From: Terriglobia bacterium
GTDB taxonomy: Bacteria; Acidobacteriota; Terriglobia; Terriglobales; Acidobacteriaceae
Assembly: GCA_020072645.1 (NCBI GenBank)
Contig: JAIQGK010000012.1
Coordinates: forward strand, 496,001 to 560,000
Reading direction: 5' to 3'
Length of the DNA stretch: 64,000 nt
Positions 1 through 9,291 of the stretch are shown piece after piece; position 1 is the stretch's first letter; every line of letters begins with the position of its first letter. The notes beneath the pieces are model-generated. The model saw only the letters and a program-made list of their open reading frames with translations, made no database searches and was not told where the DNA came from. The position numbers and the translations under genes are program-made.

Positions 1-1042
1 CTACAGCATTCTCCAGACGATGGCGCCGAAAAGTATGACCAAGTACGCGCTGGAGCAGACACGCGCCCAATTACAGCTTTGCAACTTTTTCTTCGGCAAG
101 ATTCCTTACAATGAAATCTCTATTACGGAACAGCCGGATTTTAACTTTGGCCAATCCTGGCCCAACCTGGTCTATCTACCGATCTCAGCCTACACGGACT
201 CAACGCAGCGCTGGATGCTCTTTGGGACCATCAACAGCAAATTTACTGGATTTGTGCAGGAGGTAACGCCGCACGAGGTGGCGCACCAATGGTGGGGACA
301 CGCCGTGGGTTGGGCTTCTTATCACGATCAGTGGCTTTCAGAAGGGTTTGCCGAATTCTCCGCAGGGCTGTTTCTGCAACAAGCCGTGGCCGGCGACTGG
401 CGCAAGGATTACATTGAATTCTGGGACCGGCTGCAGAAACGCATCGTGGAAAAAAACAATTTCGGCATCGCTCCTAATGATGCAGGCCCTCTCTGGATGG
501 GATTACGCCTGATCTCTCCGCGCACGGCGAACGCTTACCAGAACGTTACCTATCCTAAAGGGGCGTACGTTCTGCAGATGCTTCGCTCCATCATGTATAG
601 CCCGCAGGACCAGGACAAGCCGTTCATTGCCATGATGCATGATTTCGTGGAAAGCCACAGCGACAAGCCAGCGTCGACCGAGTCATTCAAAGCCATTGTC
701 CAGAAGCATATGTCAAAAACCATGGACCTGGCGGGCAACGGGCGCATGGACTGGTTCTTTAATGAATGGGTTTACGGAACGCAGATACCGAAGTACCACT
801 TCGACTATCAACTCTCTCCCGCTGACGGCGGGAAGGTAAATCTGCACATGACCATCACGCAGAGCGAGGTAGACGACCAGTTTCTTATGCTGGTTCCCGT
901 TTTCGCCGATTTCGGCAAGGGCATGGTGCGCATAGGCCAGCTTGGGATCAAGGGTAATTCCAGCCGCAGCGTGGATGTGCCTTTACCCATGCAGCCGAAA
1001 AAAGTCGCGCTGAATGCCTACAAGGAAATTCTGGAGAGGTAG
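1..1042 (+). CDS. M1-family zinc aminopeptidase, C-terminal part (5' end outside window)
   Basis: The reading frame is open from the first bases, so only the C-terminal part is here, about 346 codons. It contains the gluzincin zinc site HEVAHQWWGH (from base 272) and the third ligand glutamate in WLSEGFAEF, 18 residues after the second histidine, the spacing of M1 peptidases (HExxH-x18-E). A helical region and a short beta-rich tail follow. M1 enzymes remove N-terminal residues from peptides; in this phylum many are exported, but the signal region would lie upstream. Family call firm; substrate unknown. The ATGs at bases 20 and 35 lie inside the domain and are unlikely starts. Confidence 0.9.
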   Translation, partial: YSILQTMAPKSMTKYALEQTRAQLQLCNFFFGKIPYNEISITEQPDFNFGQSWPNLVYLPISAYTDSTQRWMLFGTINSKFTGFVQEVTPHEVAHQWWGHAVGWASYHDQWLSEGFAEFSAGLFLQQAVAGDWRKDYIEFWDRLQKRIVEKNNFGIAPNDAGPLWMGLRLISPRTANAYQNVTYPKGAYVLQMLRSIMYSPQDQDKPFIAMMHDFVESHSDKPASTESFKAIVQKHMSKTMDLAGNGRMDWFFNEWVYGTQIPKYHFDYQLSPADGGKVNLHMTITQSEVDDQFLMLVPVFADFGKGMVRIGQLGIKGNSSRSVDVPLPMQPKKVALNAYKEILER

Positions 1043-1137
1043 GGAAGACGCTCAGGCGGCGCGGAACAGATCAGTGGCCAAAGAGATCCTTCGACTCCCT
1101 TTCGGCAAGGCTCAGGGTCGCTCAGGTTTTCGCCTGC

Positions 1138-1287
1138 GGGCTCCCGCTCACCCTTCGGCAGGCGCAGGGCTCGCTCACGGCTCCAAGCGGTTCTAGAGTA
1201 GATCCTTCGCGCAAGACCAGCGCTCAGGATTTCGGCAGGAGGCTCCCGCTCGCCCTTGGACAAGGTCAGGGCTCGCTCACGCCTCCT
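1138..1287. repeat. Two copies of a ~48-bp GC-rich direct repeat
   Basis: Bases 1138-1184 and 1240-1287 share GGCTCCCGCTC, then CCCTT, then CAGGGCTCGCTCACG and CTCC, with a few substitutions. The segment between them starts with GATCCTTCGC, related to the GATCCTTCGACTCCC at 1085. This resembles intergenic repeats dispersed through many soil bacterial genomes. No function is visible. Confidence 0.6.
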
Positions 1288-1300
1288 AATCGCCTCAATA

Positions 1301-1346
1301 TAAAACCGGCGCCTATTCTCCCCCGAGATTTTCAGCGCCGGTTTTA
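1301..1346. terminator. Inverted repeat, possible bidirectional terminator
   Basis: TAAAACCGGCGC (1301-1312) pairs perfectly with GCGCCGGTTTTA (1335-1346) across a 22-base loop. The A-run on one side and T-run on the other fit intrinsic termination in both directions. It lies downstream of the peptidase gene; the long loop is less typical. Confidence 0.5.
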
Positions 1347-1716
1347 AAGGGCCTCCCGAAATCGGGAGAACCAGGCCGCTCATCTACTTCCGGCCAACTT
1401 GTTCGCAGAGCAAAGGCGGGGTGTGCGAAGATCAAAAAATTGGATGCGAAGCTCTGCATCACCAAGATGCCTTGCGCTCCTGAGGCCGGTCAATAACAAA
1501 CAGGGCGCGGTATTTACTTAGTCGATAACAAACAAGGTGGCATTGGAATTTGGCTGGCTGATGTATACTGTGCCGAACTCGAATTATTGCGGGGCTTTTT
1601 AAGTTATTTTTTAATCCCTGCATGCCAAAAGCTGTGGGGAGCTACTTATTAAGGGTTCGAAGAACACCATAAACTTTTTACCTTGACCAGCAGCAGCCCC
1701 GGTCGGGAGGGTCCGT

Positions 1717-2811
1717 ATGGACCTAATAATTATTCGTCTCGTTTTCATTTCTGTTGTTGCAGTCGCCTGTTACCACTTAAGACCGTTCGGATTAGCAAAC
1801 CTGCCCGCATGGATCGCGGCGTGCGTCGGCGTGGTGATTGGCCTGATGGTGGTGTGGTTTGAAGCGCGCCTGCGCGTAGTGAGCCTGAAGCGGCTGATCG
1901 GGGCCGTGATCGGCAGCATCCTGGGCATTCTGGGCGCTTACCTCTTCAGCGTTGTCATCAAGAACAGCATCACGCATTCAGAAACGCAGCGTTTCCTCAT
2001 GCTGATGGTCATGCTTTTGATGTCATACGTTGGGTTGATTGTGGGCGCCAACAAGGGCGACCTGCTGAACCTGGCGGCGCTGGGCGGAATCTTTGGCGCG
2101 GAAAAACAAGGGCGCAAAAGCTTCAAAATCCTGGACACCAGCGTGATCATTGATGGCCGCATTGCCGATATTGCCGATACCGGCTTCCTGGACGGCGTGG
2201 TAGTGATCCCGCAGTTTGTCCTGCGCGAACTGCAACTGGTGGCCGACTCAGCCGATTCACTCAAACGCAATCGCGGACGCCGCGGGCTGGATATTCTTCA
2301 GCGAGTGCAAAAGATGGTGACGGTGAGTGTGCAGATTGTGGAAGACGATTTTCCCACGGTTCGCGAAGTTGACCTGAAACTGATTGAGCTGGCCAAAGTG
2401 TATGAGGGGAAAATCATTACTAATGATTTCAACCTGAACAAAGTGGCGCAGCTGCAGGGCGTTGAGGTGCTGAACATCAATGAGCTGGCCAATGCGCTAA
2501 AGCCGATTGTGTTGCCGGGCGAGACGATGCGCGTCTTCATCCTGAAAGAAGGCAAGGAATACAACCAGGGCGTGGCTTATTTAGATGATGGCACGATGGT
2601 AGTGGTGGACAACGCCCGCAAGCTCATCGGCAAGAACGTGGATATTGCCGTGACGTCTGTGCTGCAAACTACGGCCGGCAAGATGATCTTTGGCAAGTTC
2701 GATGAGCGCAGCCGCGCGGGTGAGAGAATCGAACCGAAAGCCGAAGGCGCAAAGCCTGAAGTGAGAAAGCCGATCATCGTGGAGTCAACGCCGCATTCAC
2801 AACCGGAGTGA
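1717..2811 (+). CDS. Membrane-anchored PIN/TRAM-domain protein (YacL-like)
   Basis: 364 residues. Four hydrophobic segments fill residues 1-110. A PIN nuclease domain starts near residue 137 ([14 protein letters not shown], acidic residues D140 and D146) and continues to [12 protein letters not shown] with another conserved acidic residue. A TRAM-like RNA-binding segment follows (about 275-345). This order matches Bacillus YacL-type proteins, a conserved family often placed near carD and ispD; those genes are not adjacent here. PIN domains are usually metal-dependent RNases, but the YacL substrate is not settled. GGGAGG sits 8 bases before the ATG. The tail after residue 345 is Pro/Glu/Lys-rich and likely disordered. 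Confidence 0.88.
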   Translation: MDLIIIRLVFISVVAVACYHLRPFGLANLPAWIAACVGVVIGLMVVWFEARLRVVSLKRLIGAVIGSILGILGAYLFSVVIKNSITHSETQRFLMLMVMLLMSYVGLIVGANKGDLLNLAALGGIFGAEKQGRKSFKILDTSVIIDGRIADIADTGFLDGVVVIPQFVLRELQLVADSADSLKRNRGRRGLDILQRVQKMVTVSVQIVEDDFPTVREVDLKLIELAKVYEGKIITNDFNLNKVAQLQGVEVLNINELANALKPIVLPGETMRVFILKEGKEYNQGVAYLDDGTMVVVDNARKLIGKNVDIAVTSVLQTTAGKMIFGKFDERSRAGERIEPKAEGAKPEVRKPIIVESTPHSQPE

Positions 2812-3096
2812 TTTCAGGATTGCGAAAATCGCCGGAATTCCACCCGAGCAAGCCAAAATCGGGCTTGCCGGAGACCCCGGTTGCCAAAGATTGCCAGATT
2901 GAAAAGGAAAAACCTTAATGCGAACTGCGCGGAAAGTAAATTTGCTCTTTTCGTTCCCGTCTCCTTTTACGCTGATCCTATGTCCGCAGGTCAATGGACC
3001 TGCGGTTGTGGTGAATCGCCTATAGCTCGCATACAATAAAGCCAGCTTGTTACCTGCTTGAGAAAGCGAATAGGGCGCGTTCTCGGAGCCTACCCG

Positions 3097-5556
3097 ATGT
3101 CTTGGCACACCATACACCGCATTCTAATGGTCTTGATGCTTTGCTCTGCTCTGCCATGGGAAGCAAGAGCTTCAGCGGAAGGCTTGTGGCAGGGCGCGTC
3201 TGTGGGGACGGGACAATTACAGGTCACAGTGACAGACCAGAATGGCCAGCCGCTGGCCAGGGTGATTGTGATCGCGCAGCAGAATGACAAAACTGTGGCG
3301 CAGGAACGCACAACGCCTTCAGGTAGTGCGCTTTTGCGGCTGGCACCGGGAACGTACAAAATTTTAGTCGAAAAGCAGGGTTTCTATACCACGGCGGTGG
3401 CGAAGCTGGAAATTGCAGCCGGGCAACAGTCACCGGTGGAAGTCAAGCTACAGCCGGTGCGCGAGTACAAGGAAGAAATAGAAGTCACGGCGCAGGCATC
3501 GCCGATTGATCCGCAGGAAACCAGCAGCGCGCAGGCCATTACCGCGAGCGACATTTCAAATATTCCTTATCCCACCACGCGCGACTATCGCGGCGTGCTG
3601 GCTTATATCCCGGGTGTTGTAGCCGACAGCGGGAAGCAGATCCACATTGCCGGAGCTAGCACGCAAGAAATACAGGATTACCTGGATGGCTTTGAAATAA
3701 GCCAGCCGGCGGGTGGAGCGCTTTCACTCCGCCTGAACCCGGATTCACTGCACAAGATTGACGTGCGCAGCAGCCGCTATTCATCGCAGTTTGGCAAAGG
3801 ATCGGGCGGGCTGGTGGACCTGCAGGTGCAGGATGGAGACAACCGGTTTCGCATCAATGCCACGGATTTTTTTCCGACATTCCAAAACGTGAAAGGCTTT
3901 CAGCTGAATAACTGGACGCCGCGCGGATATTTTTCCGGGCCGCTGATCAAAGACAAGTTGTGGTTCGACATATCGCATGAAGGCGAGGTGGACTACAACC
4001 TGATCAAAGAACTGCCGGACGGCGCGGACACGAACCGGCTGTGGCGCACCGCCGATCTGGGCCGGCTGCGCATGAACCTGACGCCGGGAAACGTGTTGAC
4101 CGCAAGCGCGGTGCTGAACCTGCAGGATTCGCAGAATGCGGGAATCTCGCCGTTTGATCCGGTCTCAGTCTCATTGCACAACCATAATTATCTTTACCTG
4201 CTGGGGCTAAAAGACCAGATCACTCTGGCGCAGGACACGCTGCTGGAGTTTGGCGGAGCATTCCATCGTAACAAGGCATCGTCGCTGCCGCAGGGCGATC
4301 TGCCTTACGTGTTGGGGCCGGAAGGGCGCTCCGGAAATTTCTGGGTCACCAATGAAAATATCTCCACGCGCACACAGGGCTTTGCCAATTTGTATCTGAG
4401 ACCGTGGAAGCTGGCGGGAACGCATCAATTCACGGTGGGCGGACGCGCGGACCGCGTGCTGTATCACGCGAATATTGATCGCGGGATGGTGCAGTTCGTC
4501 GACGAAAGCCGAGCGCTGTTGCGGCAAATCACTTTTGCGAACGCGCCGCCCTTCAGCCTGAGTACGCTGGAATCAAGCGCCTATATTCAAGACCGGTGGA
4601 CGCCGACGCAGCGCGTAATTATTGAAACCGGCGGCCGATGGGACCACGATTCTTATCTGGGCCGCGACTTCTTTTCACCTAGAATTGCCGGGACGATGCT
4701 GATCAGCGCGGCCAGCGAAACCAAGTTCAGCGCGGGCATTGGCGTTTACTTTGACCGGTCAAACCTGGCGCTGGCCAGCAATGGATCACAGGGCACGCGG
4801 ACAGACGAATTTTTCTCTCCACTGGCGGCGGTATTCACGCCGACTTTTACTGTGGATCCAAGGCTGCTCACGCTGCCGCGCTATAACAACTGGAGCGTGG
4901 CAGTGGAGCGGAGATTGCCGGGAAAAGTTTATGCTCGACTGGAATACCTGAGCCGGCACGGCGCGCATGGCTGGGACTTTGCCAGCCAGCCAGGAAATAA
5001 TTTTCTATTGCTGAGCGACAAGAAAGATCGCTATGACGGCGCGCAACTGACGCTGCGCAAAGAGTTGAAGCGTGGATATCCGGCGCTGGTTTCCTACACG
5101 CGCTCACGCGCCACTTCAAACCAGACGGTGGACTTTGGCATTGACGCGTTGCTGGTGGGAAACCAGGTGGGCGGAGTGCTGCCGTGGGATTCGCCCAATC
5201 AACTGCAGACATGGGGCAGCTATCCTTTGCCGTGGAAGCTCAAGAAGTTTGATATGTCATGGTCCAGCATATGGCGTTCCGGATTCAGCTTTGTAACGGT
5301 TGACCAGCTTGGGCAGATCGTTTCCGGCCCGGGGCAGTTTCGCTTTCCAGATTTCTTTACCCTGAACGCGACGGTGGAACGCAAGTTTACGTTTCACGGA
5401 TATCGGTGGGCGGCACGTATTGGCGTGGACAATATCACGAACCGTGAAAATCCCACCGTGGTGGACAACGACGTAAATTCACCGACTTTCCTGACGTTCT
5501 TTGGCACGGACCATCGCACGCTGAACGGACGGATCAGGTTTTTAGGAAAGAAGTAA
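3097..5556 (+). CDS. TonB-dependent receptor-like protein with N-terminal carboxypeptidase-regulatory-like domain
   Basis: About 819 residues from the ATG at 3097, chosen because GGAG lies 8 bases upstream and a signal peptide follows (MSWHTIHRILMVLML...ARASA). Residues ~35-115 form a CarboxypepD_reg-like beta-sandwich (QVTVTDQNGQPLARV). A plug-like domain follows (ITASDISNIPYPTTRDYRGVL, then IAGASTQEIQDYLDGFE), then a long beta-barrel rich in aromatic and charged strands, ending in a strand typical of outer-membrane proteins (NGRIRFLGKK). Such proteins are abundant in Acidobacteria and are thought to take up oligosaccharides or other large substrates; the ligand is unknown. An in-frame TTG at 3058 is a less likely start. 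Free-standing gene, convergent with the next. Confidence 0.88.
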   Translation: MSWHTIHRILMVLMLCSALPWEARASAEGLWQGASVGTGQLQVTVTDQNGQPLARVIVIAQQNDKTVAQERTTPSGSALLRLAPGTYKILVEKQGFYTTAVAKLEIAAGQQSPVEVKLQPVREYKEEIEVTAQASPIDPQETSSAQAITASDISNIPYPTTRDYRGVLAYIPGVVADSGKQIHIAGASTQEIQDYLDGFEISQPAGGALSLRLNPDSLHKIDVRSSRYSSQFGKGSGGLVDLQVQDGDNRFRINATDFFPTFQNVKGFQLNNWTPRGYFSGPLIKDKLWFDISHEGEVDYNLIKELPDGADTNRLWRTADLGRLRMNLTPGNVLTASAVLNLQDSQNAGISPFDPVSVSLHNHNYLYLLGLKDQITLAQDTLLEFGGAFHRNKASSLPQGDLPYVLGPEGRSGNFWVTNENISTRTQGFANLYLRPWKLAGTHQFTVGGRADRVLYHANIDRGMVQFVDESRALLRQITFANAPPFSLSTLESSAYIQDRWTPTQRVIIETGGRWDHDSYLGRDFFSPRIAGTMLISAASETKFSAGIGVYFDRSNLALASNGSQGTRTDEFFSPLAAVFTPTFTVDPRLLTLPRYNNWSVAVERRLPGKVYARLEYLSRHGAHGWDFASQPGNNFLLLSDKKDRYDGAQLTLRKELKRGYPALVSYTRSRATSNQTVDFGIDALLVGNQVGGVLPWDSPNQLQTWGSYPLPWKLKKFDMSWSSIWRSGFSFVTVDQLGQIVSGPGQFRFPDFFTLNATVERKFTFHGYRWAARIGVDNITNRENPTVVDNDVNSPTFLTFFGTDHRTLNGRIRFLGKK

Positions 5557-5585
5557 AACCTAAAACCTTACCGCTGATAACACCG

Positions 5586-5640
5586 ATCAGCCATCGCCGG
5601 GATCGCGCGGAATCGCCGACATCGCCGTCATCGGAAAAAC
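5586..5640. repeat. Short degenerate 'ATCGCCG' repeat between convergent genes
   Basis: Between the receptor-like gene and the convergent hydrolase gene the motif ATCGCCG/ATCGCGCG recurs about four times within 55 bases. A related stretch (AAAATCGCCGGAATTCC) follows the PIN gene near 2824. No terminator hairpin was recognised. Confidence 0.35.
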
Positions 5641-5668
5641 CGAAAATCCCACCCAGCGCGTCTCTAAT

Positions 5669-6583
5669 TTAAAAAACGTCGAGATCATGCGCAGAGGTTA
5701 CCGGCCCGATGTATCCCGCCTTGCGCAATTCATCGATCAACACCTTATCGACGTCATCCTCCGGCCGGAATAACTGATGATAGAGCACAAGTTGCTTGGG
5801 CTTTGCAGCATTTGCAATTCCGGCAAGCGCGGTTGTGGATGTGTGGAAGCTCGAATGGTATTTTTGCCAGGCAGGCGTGCGCTGCTGGAACCACACGGTT
5901 GAATACACCTCATGCAGCAGGAGATCGCAGCCGTGGCAGGCGCGGGCAATTGCCTGAGTAGGGGCCGTGTCGCCAGAGATCACGATGCTGCGGTCGGCGG
6001 TATCAAAACGGTAGCCGTAAGAGAAATCCCAAGTACCGTGGGCGACGGCAAAAGCTCTCACGGTTACGTTCGCGTCTTTGTAAACAATTCCCGGATGAAT
6101 CTCATGCGCGTTGATGTGATATGCCTTGGCGTTGCCGTGCTCGAGGCCGTGGACGCGAATGTCCACGTCTTTCACATAAGCCGCCTGGATGTGACGCGCC
6201 ATGGCGGCGATTCCCGGCGGGCCATAGAGTTCCAGCGCTCCAGGACGGCCTTCGACGGCGGGAGTGAGATAGAGATCAGAGAGGCCGGCGGTGTGGTCAG
6301 AATGCAGGTGCGTGGTGAAAACGACCTTGAGATTCTTTGGAGTGAGCGCGGTGATGTGCTTATCGCGGGCGGCAGCAGCGGCGCGACGCACCACGCCAGG
6401 GCCAAAGTCGACGAGATAAGCGGAGCCGTTCACCACCACGGCAACCGACGGTCCGGAACGGTCAGGATTGATGATGGGAGTACCCGTGCCGAGGATGACG
6501 AGCTGGGTGTGAGCGTCCTGGGAGAGTGCGCCCGTCACGCAGAAGAGAAATAGTGCGGAGAATTTAAGAGAAGCGAATTTCAT
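5669..6583 (-). CDS. Exported metallo-beta-lactamase-fold hydrolase (RNase Z/arylsulfatase-like group)
   Basis: 304 residues from the ATG at 6583, preferred over the one at 6655 because it begins a clean signal peptide (MKFASLKFSALFLFCVTGALSQ). The mature part starts QLVILGTGTP, as in RNase Z-like MBL proteins. It has the metal motif HLHSDHTAGLSD (residues 92-103), then a lone histidine in VAHGTWDFSY, ISGDTAP with the bridging aspartate, and HEVYST. This order is that of two-metal hydrolases of the ElaC/AtsA type. Export makes tRNA processing unlikely; a periplasmic esterase or phosphodiesterase role is more plausible. Substrate unknown. No obvious operon partner. Confidence 0.82.
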   Translation of the reverse strand: MKFASLKFSALFLFCVTGALSQDAHTQLVILGTGTPIINPDRSGPSVAVVVNGSAYLVDFGPGVVRRAAAAARDKHITALTPKNLKVVFTTHLHSDHTAGLSDLYLTPAVEGRPGALELYGPPGIAAMARHIQAAYVKDVDIRVHGLEHGNAKAYHINAHEIHPGIVYKDANVTVRAFAVAHGTWDFSYGYRFDTADRSIVISGDTAPTQAIARACHGCDLLLHEVYSTVWFQQRTPAWQKYHSSFHTSTTALAGIANAAKPKQLVLYHQLFRPEDDVDKVLIDELRKAGYIGPVTSAHDLDVF

Positions 6584-6676
6584 GAGGCTGTAAGAGTTTA
6601 ATCGTCCTGCTAGGCGCTGGCCAGAGATTTTGGGTAGAACTCCCTGATGCTGCATTTACGTTCGAAACATTCTCGG

Positions 6677-6730
6677 GGTCCTTCGACGCGCGCATGCTCC
6701 CTGCGGTCGCATTCGCTTGCTCAGGATGAC
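6677..6730. repeat. Interspersed repeat 'GGTCCTTCGAC...GCTCAGGATGAC'
   Basis: Starts GGTCCTTCGACGCGC and ends GCTTGCTCAGGATGAC. The outer words match those of the repeat block at 1085-1290, and sequences of this form are widespread in intergenic DNA of many bacteria (recalled, not searched). It lies between two minus-strand genes. Confidence 0.5.
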
Positions 6731-6784
6731 AGATCAAGGGCGTCACCGTGAAGCGCACACATTTCTTTTCTTTACGCGCTCCTG

Positions 6785-7630
6785 CTACAGCAGTTTGAAT
6801 TCTGGCTCGGGCGTGGCTGCCAGCAGCGTGCGCGTGTACTCGTGCTGGGGGTGCGCGGTGGTTTCTTCCGCGGGGCCAATCTCGACGATTTCTCCGCGGC
6901 GCATCACGGCGATGCGGTCACACAAGTAGCGCACCACCGGCATGGAGTGCGAGATGAAGAGATAGGTGAGGCCGAAGTCGCGCTGGAGTTTCTTGAGCAG
7001 GTTCACGATTTGCGCGCCGACGCTGACGTCGAGCGCGGAGACGGGCTCATCGCAGACAACAAATTTGGGTTGCAGGACGAGAGCGCGAGCAATGCCGATG
7101 CGCTGGCGCTGTCCGCCGGAGAATTCATGGGGATAGCGGCGCAGGGCGGATTCGTCGAGGCCAACGGCACGAAGGATGTCGATGGCGGCTTGGTGCAGAT
7201 TGGCGGTGCGGGACAAGGGCGCGGTCGATTGTCTGGTTAATTGACCACCGTTAGCAGAGGCTGCTCCGTGGATGACCAGCGGCTCGGTCACGATTTCTTC
7301 CACGCGCATGCGCGGGTTGAGCGAGGCAAAGGGATCCTGAAAGATGATCTGCATATCGCGGCGGAGGCGGCGCAGTTCGCTACCATGGGCTGCGAGCACG
7401 TCCTGGCCGTTGAAGGTGATGCTGCCGGAAGTGGGCTCAATAAGGCGGAGTAGCATGCGTCCCAGGGTGGTCTTGCCGCAGCCCGATTCGCCGACAAGGC
7501 CCAGAGTCTCCCCCTGAGTGATGTCTAGCGAGACGCCATTCACGGCGCGGACCTCGCGCGTGGTTTTGCCGAACATGCCTTCGGCAGTCAGGTAGAGCTT
7601 GACGAGATTGCGGATGGAGAGCAGGGGCAT
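6785..7630 (-). CDS. Oligopeptide/dipeptide ABC transporter ATP-binding protein (OppF/DppF-type)
   Basis: 281 residues from the ATG at 7630, which gives the normal [11 protein letters not shown] start; the longer frame to 7789 overlaps the divergent gene. Walker A is GESGCGKT (47-54), the Q-loop is [16 protein letters not shown], the signature is SGGQRQR (171-177) and Walker B is FVVCDEP (190-196). The NPRM and C-terminal [15 protein letters not shown] are hallmarks of the OppF group, which powers peptide uptake. A ~25-residue variable insert follows the TEPLVIHG segment. No permease, binding protein or OppD gene is adjacent, so the partners must be elsewhere or it is an orphan. Confidence 0.9.
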   Translation of the reverse strand: MPLLSIRNLVKLYLTAEGMFGKTTREVRAVNGVSLDITQGETLGLVGESGCGKTTLGRMLLRLIEPTSGSITFNGQDVLAAHGSELRRLRRDMQIIFQDPFASLNPRMRVEEIVTEPLVIHGAASANGGQLTRQSTAPLSRTANLHQAAIDILRAVGLDESALRRYPHEFSGGQRQRIGIARALVLQPKFVVCDEPVSALDVSVGAQIVNLLKKLQRDFGLTYLFISHSMPVVRYLCDRIAVMRRGEIVEIGPAEETTAHPQHEYTRTLLAATPEPEFKLL

Positions 7631-7694
7631 GGGATGAATATAAAGGAGCCGTTTAAAAACCGGGAGTCTGTGATACGCTCGCGCGTTGAATCCC

Positions 7695-8678
7695 ATGACA
7701 ATTTCCAAGGCAGACGATCGCGGCATATTGGTAGCTCTGTTGGGCGACGGGCGATTCTTATTGTCGCTGACAGGTATGGTATTGCTCATCAGTGGAGGCT
7801 TTGCGATTGCACAATCAATCAGCGGCCAGCTTCTGCCTCATGACGTGCATGCGCTTGGGATGACTGCGGCGGACCTAAAGCAGCACACCAGCGCGAACCT
7901 GGTGCGGTTCATGTTTCATGACCGGGTGGCGTTCGGGGGTACGCTCATTGCGATTGGCATTGCCTATTGGTGGTTGGCCGAGTTTCCCTTGCGCGAGGGA
8001 GCAGAGTGGGCGTGGTGGACATATGCGATATCCGGAGTCTGCGGCTTTCTAAGTTTTCTGGCGTATCTGGGATATGGATACCTTGATACCTGGCACGGAG
8101 TAGCTACGGCATTTCTATTGCCGGTTTTTGTTGCCGGTCTGTGGCGGGGCAGAAGGCTAGTCCCCGGGTCCCTTACTCCGAGGTCCATATGGGAGAGCGG
8201 GCAGCACGCGTCGACCGGTATAGAAGGAACCGGGCGGAAGCTCCTGCTTTTCTGCGGGCTGGGCCTGGTTGGAGCTGGCGCGACGATTCTTGTGGTGGGC
8301 ATGACATTTGTCTTTGTGCCGCAGGATGTAGCCTTTATTGGAATCCAACCGGACAAGCTGCGAGCTACTTCACCGCTATTGATCCCCGTGCTGGCCCACG
8401 ATCGAGCGGGGTTCGGAGGTGGCCTGTTTTCCGTCGGGCTGCTTCTGACGATGATCGTGCGGCATGCGCGGCTTTCACGCAGCTTGGTAGAGATGATTGC
8501 CTTGATGGGTTTCTGCGGTTTTGCAGCGGCGCTGGGAGTACATTTCGCCATTGGCTACACCGACTTTGTGCACCTGAGCCCGGCCTATGCAGGCTTTGTA
8601 ATTTTCGCAAGCGGCACAGCGTTGCTGGCGCGAAGCCTTGGCGCCAAGCGTTCCCTGGCTGTATCGGCTGGGAGGTAA
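7695..8678 (+). CDS. Polytopic membrane protein with an internal duplication, function unknown
   Basis: 327 residues from the ATG at 7695 (a TTG at 7686 is also in frame). About eight to nine hydrophobic segments. The two halves are homologous: [10 protein letters not shown]...[13 protein letters not shown] in the first matches [10 protein letters not shown]...[13 protein letters not shown] in the second, each followed by a membrane helix. The repeated HDR-x-x-FGG motif sits at a membrane boundary in both copies and may carry the function. No family name is recognised. It is divergent from the OppF gene with ~64 bases between, which must hold both promoters. The C-terminus ends in basic residues. 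Confidence 0.8.
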   Translation: MTISKADDRGILVALLGDGRFLLSLTGMVLLISGGFAIAQSISGQLLPHDVHALGMTAADLKQHTSANLVRFMFHDRVAFGGTLIAIGIAYWWLAEFPLREGAEWAWWTYAISGVCGFLSFLAYLGYGYLDTWHGVATAFLLPVFVAGLWRGRRLVPGSLTPRSIWESGQHASTGIEGTGRKLLLFCGLGLVGAGATILVVGMTFVFVPQDVAFIGIQPDKLRATSPLLIPVLAHDRAGFGGGLFSVGLLLTMIVRHARLSRSLVEMIALMGFCGFAAALGVHFAIGYTDFVHLSPAYAGFVIFASGTALLARSLGAKRSLAVSAGR

Positions 8679-8798
8679 AACCTGCGAATGTTTTGAGCCA
8701 CCGCAAAACGAAATATTTCCGCGGACATGTCCTGCCAAGATGTCCTACTTCGCAATTGAAATGACGAAGCAAATCGGCTAGTCTCTCGCATCTGCTCC

Positions 8799-8816
8799 TG
8801 TTAATCAAAGAGTAAA
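8799..8816. repeat. Copy of the GTTAAC-type repeat tail
   Basis: TGTTAATCAAAGAGTAAA here resembles TGTTAACCAAAGAGTAAA (10290-10307) and TGTTAACTAAGGAGTGA (10473-10489). It lies about 70 bases left of the IS element while the other two lie to its right. Confidence 0.45.
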
Positions 8817-8887
8817 ATAGTGTTTGTCCGCTGGGCCCATTAGTCTGGGATGGAGCTGTGTTTGGTCTTGGGATGAATCCTACGCCA

Positions 8888-8914
8888 TGTGCTGCACCCC
8901 GAAAATGAGACAGA
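8888..8914 (+). repeat. IS left terminal inverted repeat
   Basis: Core TGCACCCC (8893-8900), five variable bases, TGAGACAGA (8906-8914). It matches the inverted right end at 17 of 22 core positions. Confidence 0.8.
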
Positions 8915-8949
8915 GATAATATCCCCACTGAGCAGGAAGGGAGCTGCGA

Positions 8950-9291
8950 GTGGCGAATTTAAGAGGTGCCAAGAAACGCGGGTTGCCGTTTTGGCAGGCC
9001 GCGGTGGCGAGAGTACAGGCAGGAGAGAATTTAGCGGAAGTGGCATTGGAGTTGGGAGTGGATCGTCGGGGACTGGCGCGGTGGCAGGAGCGTCTGGATC
9101 CGGAGATGCTGCGAACGGACCGGCGACGGGAGAAAGCGCTGGTGACGGAAGTGGAGCAGTTGAAAAAGGCTTTGGCCGAGAAGGTACTGGAGGTGGATTT
9201 TTTGCGCGGTGCCTTGCACAAGGTCGAGGCGCGACGTCGGCAGAGCGAAAGCGCTGGCGGAGCGGAGTCTACGACCAGATCCAGGAAGTAA
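8950..9291 (+). CDS. IS3-family transposase OrfA (helix-turn-helix protein)
   Basis: 113 residues, GTG start at 8950 preceded by AAGGGAG. The N-terminal half is a helix-turn-helix region (LAEVALELGVDRRGLARWQE). It is followed by a leucine-zipper-like helix (VEQLKKALAEKVLEVDFLRGAL), the usual dimerisation segment of IS3 OrfA. The stop codon overlaps the OrfB start as TAATG (9289-9293), so OrfB could be made by coupled reinitiation. An A5G run (9163-9168) in the zipper is a possible but weak frameshift site. OrfA binds the IS ends and partners OrfB; here it is intact but OrfB is not. Confidence 0.85.
   Translation: MANLRGAKKRGLPFWQAAVARVQAGENLAEVALELGVDRRGLARWQERLDPEMLRTDRRREKALVTEVEQLKKALAEKVLEVDFLRGALHKVEARRRQSESAGGAESTTRSRK

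Larger units (their letters stand above)
1043..1716. other. Intergenic region with interspersed repeats and a terminator-like hairpin
   Basis: No convincing gene in 674 bases. The left half holds GC-rich interspersed repeat sequence (bases 1085-1290) with signatures such as TCCTTCGACTCCC and GGCTCCCGCTC, followed by a strong inverted repeat (1301-1346). The right part is AT-richer and presumably holds the promoter of the PIN-domain gene; the ribosome binding site GGGAGG lies just before its ATG at 1717. A short ORF on the minus strand across the repeats is repeat-derived. Confidence 0.6.

Noticed and set aside
5912-6553. 213-codon plus-strand ORF opposite the MBL gene
   Set aside because: Antisense shadow; the minus-strand frame carries the full metal motifs.
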